Shown: piece after piece, positions 52,251-62,780 of the stretch
Numbering within the stretch: the first letter of the stretch is position 1
How the letters are laid out: each line of letters begins with the position of its first letter
Source: UBA1181 sp045601045
GTDB lineage: Bacteria; Bacteroidota; Bacteroidia; Bacteroidales; Paludibacteraceae
DNA: 64,000 nt
Assembly: GCA_045601045.1 (NCBI GenBank)
Contig: JAZRZA010000019.1
Location: forward strand, 17,252 to 81,251
Direction of reading: 5' to 3'
Position numbers and translations under genes: made by a program
Notes under the pieces: generated by a model
Told to the model about the DNA's origin: nothing
What the model saw: the letters and a program-made list of their open reading frames with translations, nothing else
Databases searched by the model: none

Positions 52251-54089
52251 ATGGCTGAAAGGAAAGAGAGATTTCCCTTTATCATGCTTTTGAAGCGATT
52301 CGTCGGACCCTATAAAGGGTGCGTCGTCTTGAATATTGTGTGTAATCTCCTTTCCACCGTTTTCAGTCTTTTCTCATTCGCATTGTTGATTCCAATCTTG
52401 GAAATCCTTTTCAAGACCAACAACAATGTCTATGAGTATCAACCCTTCACGTGGGATATGAGTGTGGTGAAGAACAATGCTTATTGCTGGGTCTCTCACT
52501 ACATTGCGGAAGAGGGTGCCATGAAAACTTTGCTTTTGATGAGTCTTCTGCTTGTTTTGATGACCTTCTTCAAGACGGGCATCTCCTACCTGGCTAGCTA
52601 TTTCATCATCCCGATGCGTACAGGCTTGGTGCGTGATATCCGTAACCAACTCTATGATAAGATTGTTGATCTTCATATCGGATTTTTCCAAAAACAAAAG
52701 AAGGGCGATATCATGTCCCGAATGATGAGTGATGTGGGAGAGGTGGAGGCCTCTATCATGAGTTCCATCGAATTGCTCTCCAAAAATCCGATTATGATTA
52801 TCGTCTACCTTTCCATTATGTTTATCCTCAGCTGGAAACTCACTCTTTTTGTTTTGGTGGTGTTGCCTATCGCAGGATTCATTATGGGTAGGGTGGGCCG
52901 CTCTTTGAAGAAGAAGTCGAAAGAGGGACAAACCCAGTTGGGACAACTTCTCTCCCAAATTGAGGAGACGTTGAGTGGTCTGCGTATTGTGAAGGCTTTT
53001 AATGCGGAGAAGGCGGTGATCCGCAATTTCCGAAATATGAATGACAGACAACGGTCCACGGTGAATAAGATGAATCGCCGTTATATGTTGGCGCACCCGA
53101 TGAGTGAGTTTTTGGGCACCTTCGCGATTGCCGTTGTCCTCTATTTTGGCGGTAATTTGATCTTGAATGATCAGGGAACGCTTACTGCGGCGGAGTTCAT
53201 CTATTACCTTGTCATTTTCTATAGCATCATTAATCCAGCGAAAGATTTGTCCAAGGCGATGTATAGCATTGAGAAAGGCATGGCGTCGTTGGAGCGTATA
53301 GATGTTATTTTGGCGGCGAATAATCCGTTGAAAATTGTTGATAATCCTACTCCTGTCAAGCCTTTTGAACACGAGATCGTCTACAAGGATGTGTGGTTCA
53401 AGTATGATGAGGAGTGGGTGCTAAAGAATATCAATCTTACCGTGAAGGCGGGAAAGACCATCGCTTTGGTGGGCCAATCGGGTTCCGGTAAGTCCACGAT
53501 GGTCGACTTGCTGCCTCGTTTCTATGATGTCACACGTGGAGAGATAACCATTGATGGTGTGAATGTGAAGAATATGACCACTTATGATCTCCGTTCCTTT
53601 ATGGGTAATGTGAATCAGGAGGCGATTCTTTTCAATGATACGATATTCAACAATATCACCTTCGGCGTGGAGGACGCTACGGAGGAGCAGGTCATTGAGG
53701 CGGCCAAGATCGCTAATGCCCACGATTTTATCATGGCTACGGAGAATGGCTACCAGACCAATATTGGCGATAAGGGAGGCCGTTTGTCGGGAGGGCAACG
53801 TCAGCGTATCAGTATTGCCCGTGCCATTTTAAAGAATCCTTCCATTTTGATTTTGGATGAAGCGACCTCTGCTCTTGACACGGAGTCGGAATCTTTGGTG
53901 CAGGAGGCATTAGAGCGTTTGATGAAGACACGTACCACGATTGTGATCGCGCATCGATTGTCCACTGTGAAGGATGCTGATGAAATCTGTGTTATGAAGG
54001 AGGGGGAGATTGTGGAACGTGGATCGCATGCCGAGTTGATCGAAAAAGATGGCCTTTATAAGAAACTCTACTCTATGCAGTCGTTATAA
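52251..54089 (+). CDS. MsbA-like ABC exporter
   Basis: 612 residues from the ATG at 52251 (a TTG two codons before is less likely). A six-helix exporter domain (about 15-345) has an enlarged first periplasmic segment (about 50-95); the ATPase has Walker A GQSGSGKST (about 405), signature LSGGQRQRIS (about 512), Walker B ILILDEATSALD (about 533) and a C-terminal AHRLST His. All sites are canonical, so it should work as a homodimer, unlike the asymmetric pair at 28-31.7 kb. Bacteroidota proteins of this type are generally annotated as lipid A/lipid flippases; the substrate here is inferred from similarity only. Confidence 0.9.
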   Translation: MAERKERFPFIMLLKRFVGPYKGCVVLNIVCNLLSTVFSLFSFALLIPILEILFKTNNNVYEYQPFTWDMSVVKNNAYCWVSHYIAEEGAMKTLLLMSLLLVLMTFFKTGISYLASYFIIPMRTGLVRDIRNQLYDKIVDLHIGFFQKQKKGDIMSRMMSDVGEVEASIMSSIELLSKNPIMIIVYLSIMFILSWKLTLFVLVVLPIAGFIMGRVGRSLKKKSKEGQTQLGQLLSQIEETLSGLRIVKAFNAEKAVIRNFRNMNDRQRSTVNKMNRRYMLAHPMSEFLGTFAIAVVLYFGGNLILNDQGTLTAAEFIYYLVIFYSIINPAKDLSKAMYSIEKGMASLERIDVILAANNPLKIVDNPTPVKPFEHEIVYKDVWFKYDEEWVLKNINLTVKAGKTIALVGQSGSGKSTMVDLLPRFYDVTRGEITIDGVNVKNMTTYDLRSFMGNVNQEAILFNDTIFNNITFGVEDATEEQVIEAAKIANAHDFIMATENGYQTNIGDKGGRLSGGQRQRISIARAILKNPSILILDEATSALDTESESLVQEALERLMKTRTTIVIAHRLSTVKDADEICVMKEGEIVERGSHAELIEKDGLYKKLYSMQSL

Positions 54090-54399
54090 TTTGACCTTGA
54101 CTGCTCTAAAATAAAGATGATTTTTATTGATATTCTGTTATCCGATTTGTTGACTTGTCTTTTTTGCCTTCATTTCCGAATCACTTTTTGATAAATAGCA
54201 ATTTTGTCTGTTTTTGTGGATGTATTGTCCGTTTTTTAGCGAAAATATTTAACATTTTTTGTTTTTTTGTTGCCTTTTAAGGCATGGTGTCTAAATTTTT
54301 TGTATATTCGCCCGTCAATGTGTGGACCAAAGAATGCCCATATATTTGACCTGATACTGTAATTTTTTAAAATAAGAGAAGAAAGATCGTTCGAAATAC
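54090..54399. other. 310-base A/T-rich intergenic region
   Basis: No gene is seen. The stretch is rich in T-runs (54155-54310). A 5-bp hairpin TGCCT/AGGCA lies at 54271-54284 after a T-run. TATATTTG at 54341-54348 fits a -7 box, 52 bases before the adhesin ATG, but no -33 TTTG is at the right distance; TATATTCG at 54303-54310 is a weaker alternative. Regulation of the adhesin operon probably acts here. Confidence 0.5.
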
Positions 54400-57300
54400 A
54401 TGAAAAACATGAAAACAACATCATTGTTTAACCGATTGTTCAGGGTGATTTTATTGGTGACATCCCTGACTGTAGGCTCTGTGTCGTCCTATGCTGATAT
54501 TGTGAAACATGTCTCCGTCAATCCTTGGGGAGGATCTTGTGACGCACCTCTTCGTATAGGAAAACACCTTCAATACGAATTAAATAATTTTAGGGGAGAA
54601 ATCGTGGTCGAGATGGAGAGTCCGCTCGACGCGTTGAATATGCCTGATGATATTTCGGGATGGCCTAGTTTGGAGGATGAAGGGGCTCCGAACCAGTTGA
54701 AGGTTCAAGTGGGAGCCGGCTACACGGGAAAACTATGTTTTAGTTATGATGCGAAAGCGAATGCGGTAAATATTGAGAAGGGCCCTTGCGGCGGAGTTGC
54801 TATGGCTACCCCTATGACTGCATGTAAGGGAGGCACTGTTAATTTCTCTATTTCCGAGAGTGCGGCGGATGCGTCGAAGAGATGGGGTATTCTTTCTGCC
54901 GAGAACGATACCACTTGGTTGGATGCCTATGATGATTTGGATGATTTTGATTATGAGATCAATGACGTTACCACTATGGTGTTGAAGTACACAACATCTA
55001 CCGATTTGGTCTCTAAATCTGATGTGACTGTAAACCTTTCATTGGCCGCATGCGGTGAGAGTGTTACGGCCAGCGCTACAGAGCTTTGCCCTGGCGATGA
55101 GGTGACATTGACCTCTTCTTATAAGGAGGGTGCGAAGTACGAGTGGAAGTTGTCTACTGGAAAGGTGGTTGCGACTACGACAGTGCCTTCTCTCACATTC
55201 AAGCCTGTCACTACCAATTATGATTTGTATGTGGATGACCTCTATGCGGGTTCTGTCACATTGAAAATGAATGGTTGCGGTTTCTTCGTTTCTCCGTTAT
55301 ATCCAATCACCACTTGTCTTCAGGATTCCAATTATTTGTATGCGATTGGAGATGTGATGTTGGCAGATGCGAAGAATCCAGCTTTCGAGTGGGAGTCTTC
55401 TGAGGATGGTGAGACTTGGACTGTTATTGAGGGACAGAATAAGTTCCGTTTGCCAGTATTGCCTACCGAGGATACCTATTATCGTGCTAAATACAATAGT
55501 TCTTATACGGCGCCATTCTTCTACGAGGTTCCGAACTGTGCGGAGAACGATCGTTGTTCAGGTTTGCAGACTCGTGTGCTCTTCTATGAGACCTTCGGTT
55601 TCTTCGTAAATGAGAATACGTATGTGTCTGGAGATCAAATCTACGATGGCGAGGTGATCTTGCCAGGTGGAGTGGAGGCTAAATCTTCAAGCGATTCCAA
55701 GGGATTTGCCGGAAATTATTCTGGTGATTTGGGTACTGATTATCTTGATAAGATTCGTAATTCTGAGAATACCTACTATTCTGCCAATGTTGCGGATGGA
55801 TACTCTTTGGTAAAGACCACGGAGGGTCAGACCTCTTTCCATATTAATAAGTTTGTGACGCCAGACCCTAATGGGCATGTCGTATCAGCATCTGAATTCG
55901 TTAGTTTGACGGATAAAGCTAACCAGTATGTAGGTACGGATGGTCACTTGTTCTTGCATGCCAACCCATTGTTGCCTACCTACAATTCTTGGGGTGATAT
56001 GCACGATGTTTCGTATCGTTTGCAAGACGGTTATTATGCGATTGTGGCAAATCCGGATTCAGTGGATAGGCACAAGCACGAAGATTATGCTGATATCACC
56101 GATGCGACGGGTAATGTTCACGGTGCCATGTTGATGGTAAACTCTGGACAGACCAATATCTCTAAGTCCGCTATTTATGCGCAACGTGTAGTTTTAGGTT
56201 GTGCGGCTGACCGTTTCGCATTCAGTATGAACGTGCGAAATGTGGCGAAGCAAGATGGTTTGCACCCAGTTAATATCTCTGTGCTTTTGTTGGAGGATAT
56301 CGCTGAGACTTTGCCTGCGGAGTATAAGCGGATGGGTGCGGTGGATGCTTCGCACATTTTGAACGATGATATTAATTCCGGTGATTTGCCTTCCGGTAGT
56401 CGTGCGGAATGGACTGCTGTTGAGAAGTATGTTGAGTTAGGTGCTGGCAAGAAGGTGCAATCTTTGTGGGTTGTCCTTTACAATAATGGTGAGCCAGGTG
56501 ATGGTAACGATATGGTGATCGATGATATCTCCTTCTCCGTATGTTTGCCTAAGGCTGAGTTGTCCGCTAATATCGACGGCGAGTTGATCACCGGTTCTTT
56601 AACTGTATGTGACGGCCGTGATGTTGAATTGGTGGCTAAACAAAAAGGAGATTACATTCCAGACCCAGTTTACTTGTTCCAATATTTCGATAAGGAGAGC
56701 AACACTTGGGCGGATATGAAGGATTATAGCGATGCTGATACCTATAAGGAGACCAGCACTACTATCTCAGTGACAGAGAAGAAGTATTTGGGTGATGTTC
56801 CGTATCGTGTGATCATCGGTTCTACCGTTGAAGAACTTCGCGATGTCTCTGAAAATGCGGAGGATGTATGTAACGAGTTCCTTGTGGCTCGATCTAACAT
56901 CGATGTAAGAAATACATTTGGTGGTCCTATGTGTGAGGATCATAAGGATGAGAAGGTTTGTTTCGTGGCGGGTGATACTGTCACCATCTCAGGATGCCGT
57001 AGTTTGACAAACCCTGACCATACATGGAAGATGTTGTGGAGAAACGATAATGGTGATATCTTGGTTGATACCATGGAGGTTACGGGAGTCTCTTCCGATG
57101 ACATTCATTTCGTTATCGATAAAGATTTCAATGTTACCGTTTATGACCGCAAGTGGAATAAAAGCTTCCAAACGGATTCCGCCGGAATGGCTAATATCTT
57201 CTTTGTCGCTTTGGATGAGGGTGGATGTGAGCATAAGCAAACCTTTAACCTCAAGGCAAAACATGTCGTTGATTTAGGATTTGACAAGGATGCGGCTATC

Positions 57301-60300
57301 GGTTGTGATTCTGTGATGGTTCAAATTACCAACGATGTGCCAGAAGCTCAATTGATTTGGGATTGGGGTATGAAGGGACGTGAGGTCATTGTCAACGACA
57401 CTTGTCGCGTCTTCTATCCATCTGGATTGGATCAAAAGGCATCTATTTCTGGAGTCTTGAAAATCAGTGTCAACAACGATGGTGATCAATATTGCGCGCC
57501 AGCGGAACCAATGGAGGTTCCTTTTAAGGTGAACAATGTCTCATATAGCATTAAGGTTGTTCCTAGTTCAAGTCCTGTTTGTGTGACACCTGGTCAAGCC
57601 GACGATGTAATGCTATTGTCTCTTGAGGCTAGCGTTTATCCAAGCTCTGCAAAGGGAGAGGTGATCTCTGCATATAACTGGAGATTAGATTTTGGTGATG
57701 GTGACGTGATCGATACCACTACTACTATTGAATGGCTTTTCTTGTATTACAGAGATTTGCATGGCCGTACTGGTAAGACCTTGAATGTTCAGTTGGTTTC
57801 GACGGAGACCGTTGAGTGTGGTTCAATTGAGAACTCTGATGCCGATTCAGGTGCAGACATAGACATCCGTGAGGGTCAATTCAGCTTGTCGTTAGAGGCT
57901 TTGAATCCTAAAGTTTGTCTTTCTTCTACTGATTCAATTTATCTCACTGCATCAATCTCTCCAAAGAGCGCTTTGACTAACTTGAACTGGTTTGTGCTAC
58001 GTGACCAAACAGACTCTTTGTTCGTGATTCCAACTAATACGAGTGATTCTTCTTATAAGGTGACAATTGCTAAAGCTGATTACCCTGCGTTCTTCCAACC
58101 AGGAACAACCAAGTATTTCACTTTGTCTGCATTTGATACCTATTGTAAGGCACAGAATGTTTCGTCTCCTGCTGAGGTTAAACTCAATTCATTCGAGTTC
58201 CACTTGGAGGATCCAGGTATGAATGGCGTAGAGTGTTTGGAGAAAGGTGAAAAGTTAACCCTTACTGCTAAATTGTCAGATCCTGATGCCGCAAAATTGA
58301 TTCAGGAGATGTATTGGTATAGAAATGGCGAACTTGTTCACAAGGGAGATTTGTCTTACGGTTTCGAGGTGAATGAAAGTAGTAATGACTATTATAAGTT
58401 GGTATTGAAGGATGACATTTGTGAAGATGCCGTAGATTCTATTCAAGTCGCTGTTAGTATTAGATACGATGTTTCTATCAGCGCGGAGAAGTTGACTACA
58501 TGTGAATCTGATGATAGCGCGATGGTTCACACCCATATTAAACCAGCTTCTTCCTCACTTCTTATCAAGAAGTACGAGTGGCATGCTGTTGTGGATGGCA
58601 ATGATAAGGTGATTTTGGATGGTGGTCCTGCTGATTCTGTCTTGGTTATCAAGTCAGAAACCTTCCCTGATCTTGTCGCTGCCGGTGTGTCTGCGGAGAT
58701 TTATGTGATCGCGATCGATTCCATTTGTGAACCTGCAAAATCTGATAACGACTTGCATTTTGACTTCAATGTGCCATACACAATGACTGTCAACTACGAT
58801 ACTGCTAAGTCTGTCTGTGTTCCAAGTGAGGCGGATATCAATCCGCATGAGGTACTCTTGAAGGTCAGCGTGGATGTTAATCCTGCCGAAGCATTGAAGC
58901 AAATCCACAATTTTATCTGGCACGTAAAGGGTAGTGAGGAATCATATTGGAATATTTATAACACTGAGGTAAATCACATTGAGCTTACTTATAATGATTT
59001 GAAGAAGTATAGAGGACAAGATGTCAAGTTGTATGTCTCTTCTTATGATGGAATCTGCTCTATGGGTGAGGATCCTGAGGTGAGTGATACGGTAAGCATC
59101 AAAATCCGTGTTGGTGGATTTGACATCAATTTGGCTGATATGCCTACCGCATATTGCGTCGAGTCTTTGGATGACGCGACCTTCACATTGAAGGCGGTTA
59201 TTGATCCTGCTGACGCTAGAAACAATGTCTCTGAGTTCTATTGGTACGACAATGGCAAATTATTCGCGACTACCACTGAGGACAGCATTGTTTTGAACAA
59301 GAGTTCTTACAAGGATGTATTCGAAGCTGGTTATACCGCAAACTTCTCGGTTGCCGCATTTGATATCGCTTGTGAGCGTGATACAGTAAGATCCAACTCT
59401 TCTACTAAGGTTGAGTTCAACACTAGATTCGAGTTGTCTCTCTCTTATCCTTCTGACAAGATCTGTTTGCCTGCTGATGACAAGGCTGTTACTTTGACTG
59501 CTCAAACATCTCCGGCATCTGCTCAAAACTTGATCAAGCGTTATGTTTGGGAGCGTGTTTCTCCTTCCGAGAAAACGACAACCACGACTGTAAAGGAGTT
59601 GAACTTGAATGAGGTGAACTGGTTAGAGGTTTCCGATAGGATGAGTTTCAAGGTTACCGCTTATGACGATGTTTGCTACAATAACGCAGACGGTGGTGCT
59701 GAGTTTATGGATACTTTGATGGTAAATAAAAACTTCACTCCTAATTTGAAGGTTGACTATCCATTCATCTGTTCTTCCAACGGAACGGTATCTTCTGAGT
59801 TGACTATTGATCCAAGCGATGCTTACGTTCACTCTTATACATTCAAGTATATCTACAAGGGTAAAGAGTACTCAATTGACGTGGATGATGTTGATTTGTT
59901 TAAGGCGCAATTGATTTCCGATTACTTCCCAAGTGATATGGAATCTGGTGATGCTTTCGAGTTGTTCGTCGAGATCGATGATAGTGGCGTTTGTGGTCCG
60001 ATCGAGTCTGATAAGATCAGCGTTTCTGTTCAAAATCCATTCTCGCTCTCTTTGGCCATCGATCGAGATAGCGCTTGTGTTCACTCTGATGTGACACTTA
60101 ATGTGGTTGATATCGATCCTTCCAAGTCAAAGGATTTCATCAAGGAGATTGTTTGGTATGATAATGATGAGAAGATGACAACCTCTTCCGATGCTCAGTT
60201 TAAATATACTTCTTCTAGTTTCTCAGTTGGAAAGCATGACTTCTATGTTGTTGCTGACGATAAGATTTGTCCTGCTGTCACTTCTGAGAAGTTGAGGGTT

Positions 60301-61359
60301 GAAATCTTTGATTCTATCAAGATTGAGTTTACACCAAGCACTTACACCTACTGTTCTCCGTCTGACGGTGACGTTAGTTTGCATGCGAAGGTGATATCGG
60401 GCTCTCCTATCCGTTATGAAGTATATGATGCAGATAGTGATGAGCTGCTCTTCAACACGAAGACTAACAAGAGTAGTGTTTATTGGGAGTTGACTCCTAC
60501 CTTGGAGCAAAACCGTTATTATGTGAAGGTTTATGATGGCGTATGTAGTTATAATAAAGGCAATGCCATCACGATGAACACTGCGATTACGGTACATGTT
60601 CCTGTTGAATTTGAACTGAATATTCCAGATGATATGAAAGAAGTTTGCGTAGGTGATGCAATTGAATTATCTTTGCAGCCTGTTGCAGGTTATCCTTCTT
60701 ATTATCTAGTGTATGGTAAGACGACTGGCGATGTTCAACGTTTGATTCCAAATGGTGAGGAGAAGTTGAAATTGACCGATATTGCGAAGGAGTCTGGATA
60801 TTTGAACTACACAGTTGTGGCAATCGATGAGATCTGTCCTTCTACATCTGAATCTGAGGGTTCTGTATTTGTACATGAAAGTCCAGAAATTCAGTTGTAT
60901 GCTAATAAGGAGAATGTAATCATTGGTGGCGAAATTATTTTGTACGCGGATGCTGTTAAGGGTTCGCCTACTTCGTTCGAGTGGTTCTGTGATGGCGTTT
61001 CGTTCGCCGTGACTTCCGCAAATCAAACCAATTATTTGCCAGAGTCAACGTCAGAATACTCCGTTAGAGCGTCTGATGGTGTATGTCCATCCGCTACATC
61101 ATCTCTCTCTTTGGATGTGAAGTTGCCTACAGCTTTCACTCCTTTCGTGGTTGATGATTATAACGACAAGTTCATGAATGGTTTCACAGTGGTTGTGTTT
61201 GACCGTTATGGACAAAAGATATTTGAGGGGGATAATGGATGGGATGGCCGTAAAGGTTCTTCCGCCGTATTTGTTGATCCAGGCGTTTACTACTACAAGG
61301 TTATCATGAAGAATGGTAAGGTTGAAAAGGGTACTGTCGAGGTTGTTTTGAATAAATAA
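54400..61359 (+). CDS. Giant Ig-repeat surface adhesin with T9SS type B sorting domain
   Basis: 2319 residues. Signal peptide about 1-32 (a second start at residue 4 is possible). The N-terminal ~1040 residues hold beta-rich domains with paired Cys, among them a jelly-roll-like segment (about 380-720). From about 1048 to 2242 lie twelve Ig-like repeats of 85-120 residues, each with one Cys near the start and one near the end. The last ~75 residues form a CHU_C type B sorting domain (PTAFTPFVVDDYND, VVVFDRYGQKIFEG, NGWDGRKG, GVYYYKVIMKNG, KGTVEVV). The layout recalls SprB-type gliding adhesins, which need T9SS and a SprF partner; PorP/SprF genes follow in the same operon. No enzyme motif was seen. 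Codon use resembles that of tuf and rpoB, suggesting strong expression. Confidence 0.82.
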   Translation: MKNMKTTSLFNRLFRVILLVTSLTVGSVSSYADIVKHVSVNPWGGSCDAPLRIGKHLQYELNNFRGEIVVEMESPLDALNMPDDISGWPSLEDEGAPNQLKVQVGAGYTGKLCFSYDAKANAVNIEKGPCGGVAMATPMTACKGGTVNFSISESAADASKRWGILSAENDTTWLDAYDDLDDFDYEINDVTTMVLKYTTSTDLVSKSDVTVNLSLAACGESVTASATELCPGDEVTLTSSYKEGAKYEWKLSTGKVVATTTVPSLTFKPVTTNYDLYVDDLYAGSVTLKMNGCGFFVSPLYPITTCLQDSNYLYAIGDVMLADAKNPAFEWESSEDGETWTVIEGQNKFRLPVLPTEDTYYRAKYNSSYTAPFFYEVPNCAENDRCSGLQTRVLFYETFGFFVNENTYVSGDQIYDGEVILPGGVEAKSSSDSKGFAGNYSGDLGTDYLDKIRNSENTYYSANVADGYSLVKTTEGQTSFHINKFVTPDPNGHVVSASEFVSLTDKANQYVGTDGHLFLHANPLLPTYNSWGDMHDVSYRLQDGYYAIVANPDSVDRHKHEDYADITDATGNVHGAMLMVNSGQTNISKSAIYAQRVVLGCAADRFAFSMNVRNVAKQDGLHPVNISVLLLEDIAETLPAEYKRMGAVDASHILNDDINSGDLPSGSRAEWTAVEKYVELGAGKKVQSLWVVLYNNGEPGDGNDMVIDDISFSVCLPKAELSANIDGELITGSLTVCDGRDVELVAKQKGDYIPDPVYLFQYFDKESNTWADMKDYSDADTYKETSTTISVTEKKYLGDVPYRVIIGSTVEELRDVSENAEDVCNEFLVARSNIDVRNTFGGPMCEDHKDEKVCFVAGDTVTISGCRSLTNPDHTWKMLWRNDNGDILVDTMEVTGVSSDDIHFVIDKDFNVTVYDRKWNKSFQTDSAGMANIFFVALDEGGCEHKQTFNLKAKHVVDLGFDKDAAIGCDSVMVQITNDVPEAQLIWDWGMKGREVIVNDTCRVFYPSGLDQKASISGVLKISVNNDGDQYCAPAEPMEVPFKVNNVSYSIKVVPSSSPVCVTPGQADDVMLLSLEASVYPSSAKGEVISAYNWRLDFGDGDVIDTTTTIEWLFLYYRDLHGRTGKTLNVQLVSTETVECGSIENSDADSGADIDIREGQFSLSLEALNPKVCLSSTDSIYLTASISPKSALTNLNWFVLRDQTDSLFVIPTNTSDSSYKVTIAKADYPAFFQPGTTKYFTLSAFDTYCKAQNVSSPAEVKLNSFEFHLEDPGMNGVECLEKGEKLTLTAKLSDPDAAKLIQEMYWYRNGELVHKGDLSYGFEVNESSNDYYKLVLKDDICEDAVDSIQVAVSIRYDVSISAEKLTTCESDDSAMVHTHIKPASSSLLIKKYEWHAVVDGNDKVILDGGPADSVLVIKSETFPDLVAAGVSAEIYVIAIDSICEPAKSDNDLHFDFNVPYTMTVNYDTAKSVCVPSEADINPHEVLLKVSVDVNPAEALKQIHNFIWHVKGSEESYWNIYNTEVNHIELTYNDLKKYRGQDVKLYVSSYDGICSMGEDPEVSDTVSIKIRVGGFDINLADMPTAYCVESLDDATFTLKAVIDPADARNNVSEFYWYDNGKLFATTTEDSIVLNKSSYKDVFEAGYTANFSVAAFDIACERDTVRSNSSTKVEFNTRFELSLSYPSDKICLPADDKAVTLTAQTSPASAQNLIKRYVWERVSPSEKTTTTTVKELNLNEVNWLEVSDRMSFKVTAYDDVCYNNADGGAEFMDTLMVNKNFTPNLKVDYPFICSSNGTVSSELTIDPSDAYVHSYTFKYIYKGKEYSIDVDDVDLFKAQLISDYFPSDMESGDAFELFVEIDDSGVCGPIESDKISVSVQNPFSLSLAIDRDSACVHSDVTLNVVDIDPSKSKDFIKEIVWYDNDEKMTTSSDAQFKYTSSSFSVGKHDFYVVADDKICPAVTSEKLRVEIFDSIKIEFTPSTYTYCSPSDGDVSLHAKVISGSPIRYEVYDADSDELLFNTKTNKSSVYWELTPTLEQNRYYVKVYDGVCSYNKGNAITMNTAITVHVPVEFELNIPDDMKEVCVGDAIELSLQPVAGYPSYYLVYGKTTGDVQRLIPNGEEKLKLTDIAKESGYLNYTVVAIDEICPSTSESEGSVFVHESPEIQLYANKENVIIGGEIILYADAVKGSPTSFEWFCDGVSFAVTSANQTNYLPESTSEYSVRASDGVCPSATSSLSLDVKLPTAFTPFVVDDYNDKFMNGFTVVVFDRYGQKIFEGDNGWDGRKGSSAVFVDPGVYYYKVIMKNGKVEKGTVEVVLNK
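57541..61125 (+). repeat. Twelve tandem Ig-like protein repeats in the adhesin
   Basis: Units begin near 57541, 57880, 58192, 58465, 58771, 59119, 59431, 59735, 60041 and then three more to 61125. Typical unit: F.L.L (strand A), C at about position 12-16, a P..A/P.SA turn, a Y.W or F.W strand, then V.A.D..C near the end. The sequences have diverged, so DNA identity between units is low. Confidence 0.75.
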
Positions 61360-61379
61360 TAAAACTAAATAAATAAAAT

Positions 61380-62762
61380 ATGTGTACTAATATGAAAAGG
61401 ACTTTTGCTCTCATGACGTTGTCCTTTTGTGGACTAGCCTCTTTCGCAGGTATTCACGAGGAATACACCGAGGGATATGAAATTATCTCTTCTGATGCAA
61501 GTTCCTCTCAGCAAGAACGTCCAATGTCTTTCTATAAGGAAGGTAAGGTTGCGTTTTTTAGGGGTGATACAGCTTATACCGCTACTATCGGTAATAAGTA
61601 TGATTTGGAGAATATTGAAAAGTGCCCGGAACTTACTGGTTTGGGTATTGTTGGTACTTTCGCATACGATCCTAGAAAACGTACTATCTATTTCTCACAT
61701 ATAAATGAAATAGGAAAGGCTGATTTGTATGAGGCTACTTTACAAGGTGGTTCTTTCAGCGAGCCTAAGTTGATGAAGATCGAAGGTCTTGATAAGTTAA
61801 GAAAAAAGGTGCGTGGTTCATCTACTGTTATCGCAGGATGGACTTATCGTTATGATCGCGTGTCTGGTTTCTATAACCCTACTTTGGCTAATAATGGTAC
61901 CCGTATTTATTTCTCTGGTGATTTTGAAGGTCATGGTTATGGCGGACGCGATATCTGGTATATCGATAGAGCGAAGAACAAAGAGGAGTTGGGCTATGAC
62001 TGGCAAATGCCTAAGAATGCTTCTGATAGCGTTATCGTGATGAATAGTAAAGGACGTGATGATTATCCATTTGTTGTAGGAGACTCTATCATGTATTTTA
62101 TGTCTGATCGTCCAGGTGGTTTTGGTGGTATGGATATCTACTTCTCTCGTTATGAGAAGGACCATGAGTTTGAGGTGCTTGACACTGCTACCAATGAGAT
62201 GGTGAAAGTGAAACGAGATATATGGACTGAGGCAGTTAACTTGGATTCTACTTATAATACCAGAGCTAATGAGTACAACTTTATCGGTACTCCAAAATTG
62301 GCGATGTTTATGTCAAACCGTGCTGGTGGTAAGGGTAAGGATGATATCTATGTCCCAATGCCTTTCCGTGCGGAGCCTGACTTCGACTTGCTTCCTGAAA
62401 TCACTATGACAGAGCCTAAGGGCTTCAACTGGGTGCTCTTCTTCTTCGACTTTGACAAGGGTGATATGAAACCTGAGTACTTCGTTCAGTTGGACGAGTT
62501 GGTTAGCGCAATGAAGGAGTTCCCTGGTGTTACATTTGAGATTACTGGACACACCGATGAGCGTGGTTCCGATAAGTATAACATGAAGTTGTCTGATACT
62601 CGTGCTAATTATGTCCGCAAATTGTTGATTGAAAGAGGTATGAGTCCAAATGAATTGGTGGCTGAAGGTCGTGGTTTCCACGAGACAATCATCAAGAATG
62701 CGCAGACTGAACCTGAGCACGAGCAGAACCGTCGTGTTGATATTAAGATCTTGAACGAATAA
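61380..62762 (+). CDS. OmpA-family protein with PD40-like beta-propeller segment
   Basis: 460 residues; the true start may be the ATG at 61392, which begins the cleaner signal peptide MKRTFALMTLSFCGLASFAG. The middle part (about 50-340) has WD40/PD40-like strands (YFSGDFEGHGYGGRDIWY, YFMSDRPGGFGGMDIYFS, MFMSNRAGGKGKDDIYV). The C-terminal OmpA domain (about 350-460) has FFFDFDKGDMK and an intact GHTDERGSDKYNMKLSDTRANYV peptidoglycan motif (quoted in part). The combination resembles PorE-like proteins that tie the T9SS to peptidoglycan, though without a TPR part. It lies 20 bases after the adhesin and 18 before a PorP gene. Confidence 0.85.
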   Translation: MCTNMKRTFALMTLSFCGLASFAGIHEEYTEGYEIISSDASSSQQERPMSFYKEGKVAFFRGDTAYTATIGNKYDLENIEKCPELTGLGIVGTFAYDPRKRTIYFSHINEIGKADLYEATLQGGSFSEPKLMKIEGLDKLRKKVRGSSTVIAGWTYRYDRVSGFYNPTLANNGTRIYFSGDFEGHGYGGRDIWYIDRAKNKEELGYDWQMPKNASDSVIVMNSKGRDDYPFVVGDSIMYFMSDRPGGFGGMDIYFSRYEKDHEFEVLDTATNEMVKVKRDIWTEAVNLDSTYNTRANEYNFIGTPKLAMFMSNRAGGKGKDDIYVPMPFRAEPDFDLLPEITMTEPKGFNWVLFFFDFDKGDMKPEYFVQLDELVSAMKEFPGVTFEITGHTDERGSDKYNMKLSDTRANYVRKLLIERGMSPNELVAEGRGFHETIIKNAQTEPEHEQNRRVDIKILNE

Positions 62763-62780
62763 TCCATTGGAGGTAGAGAG

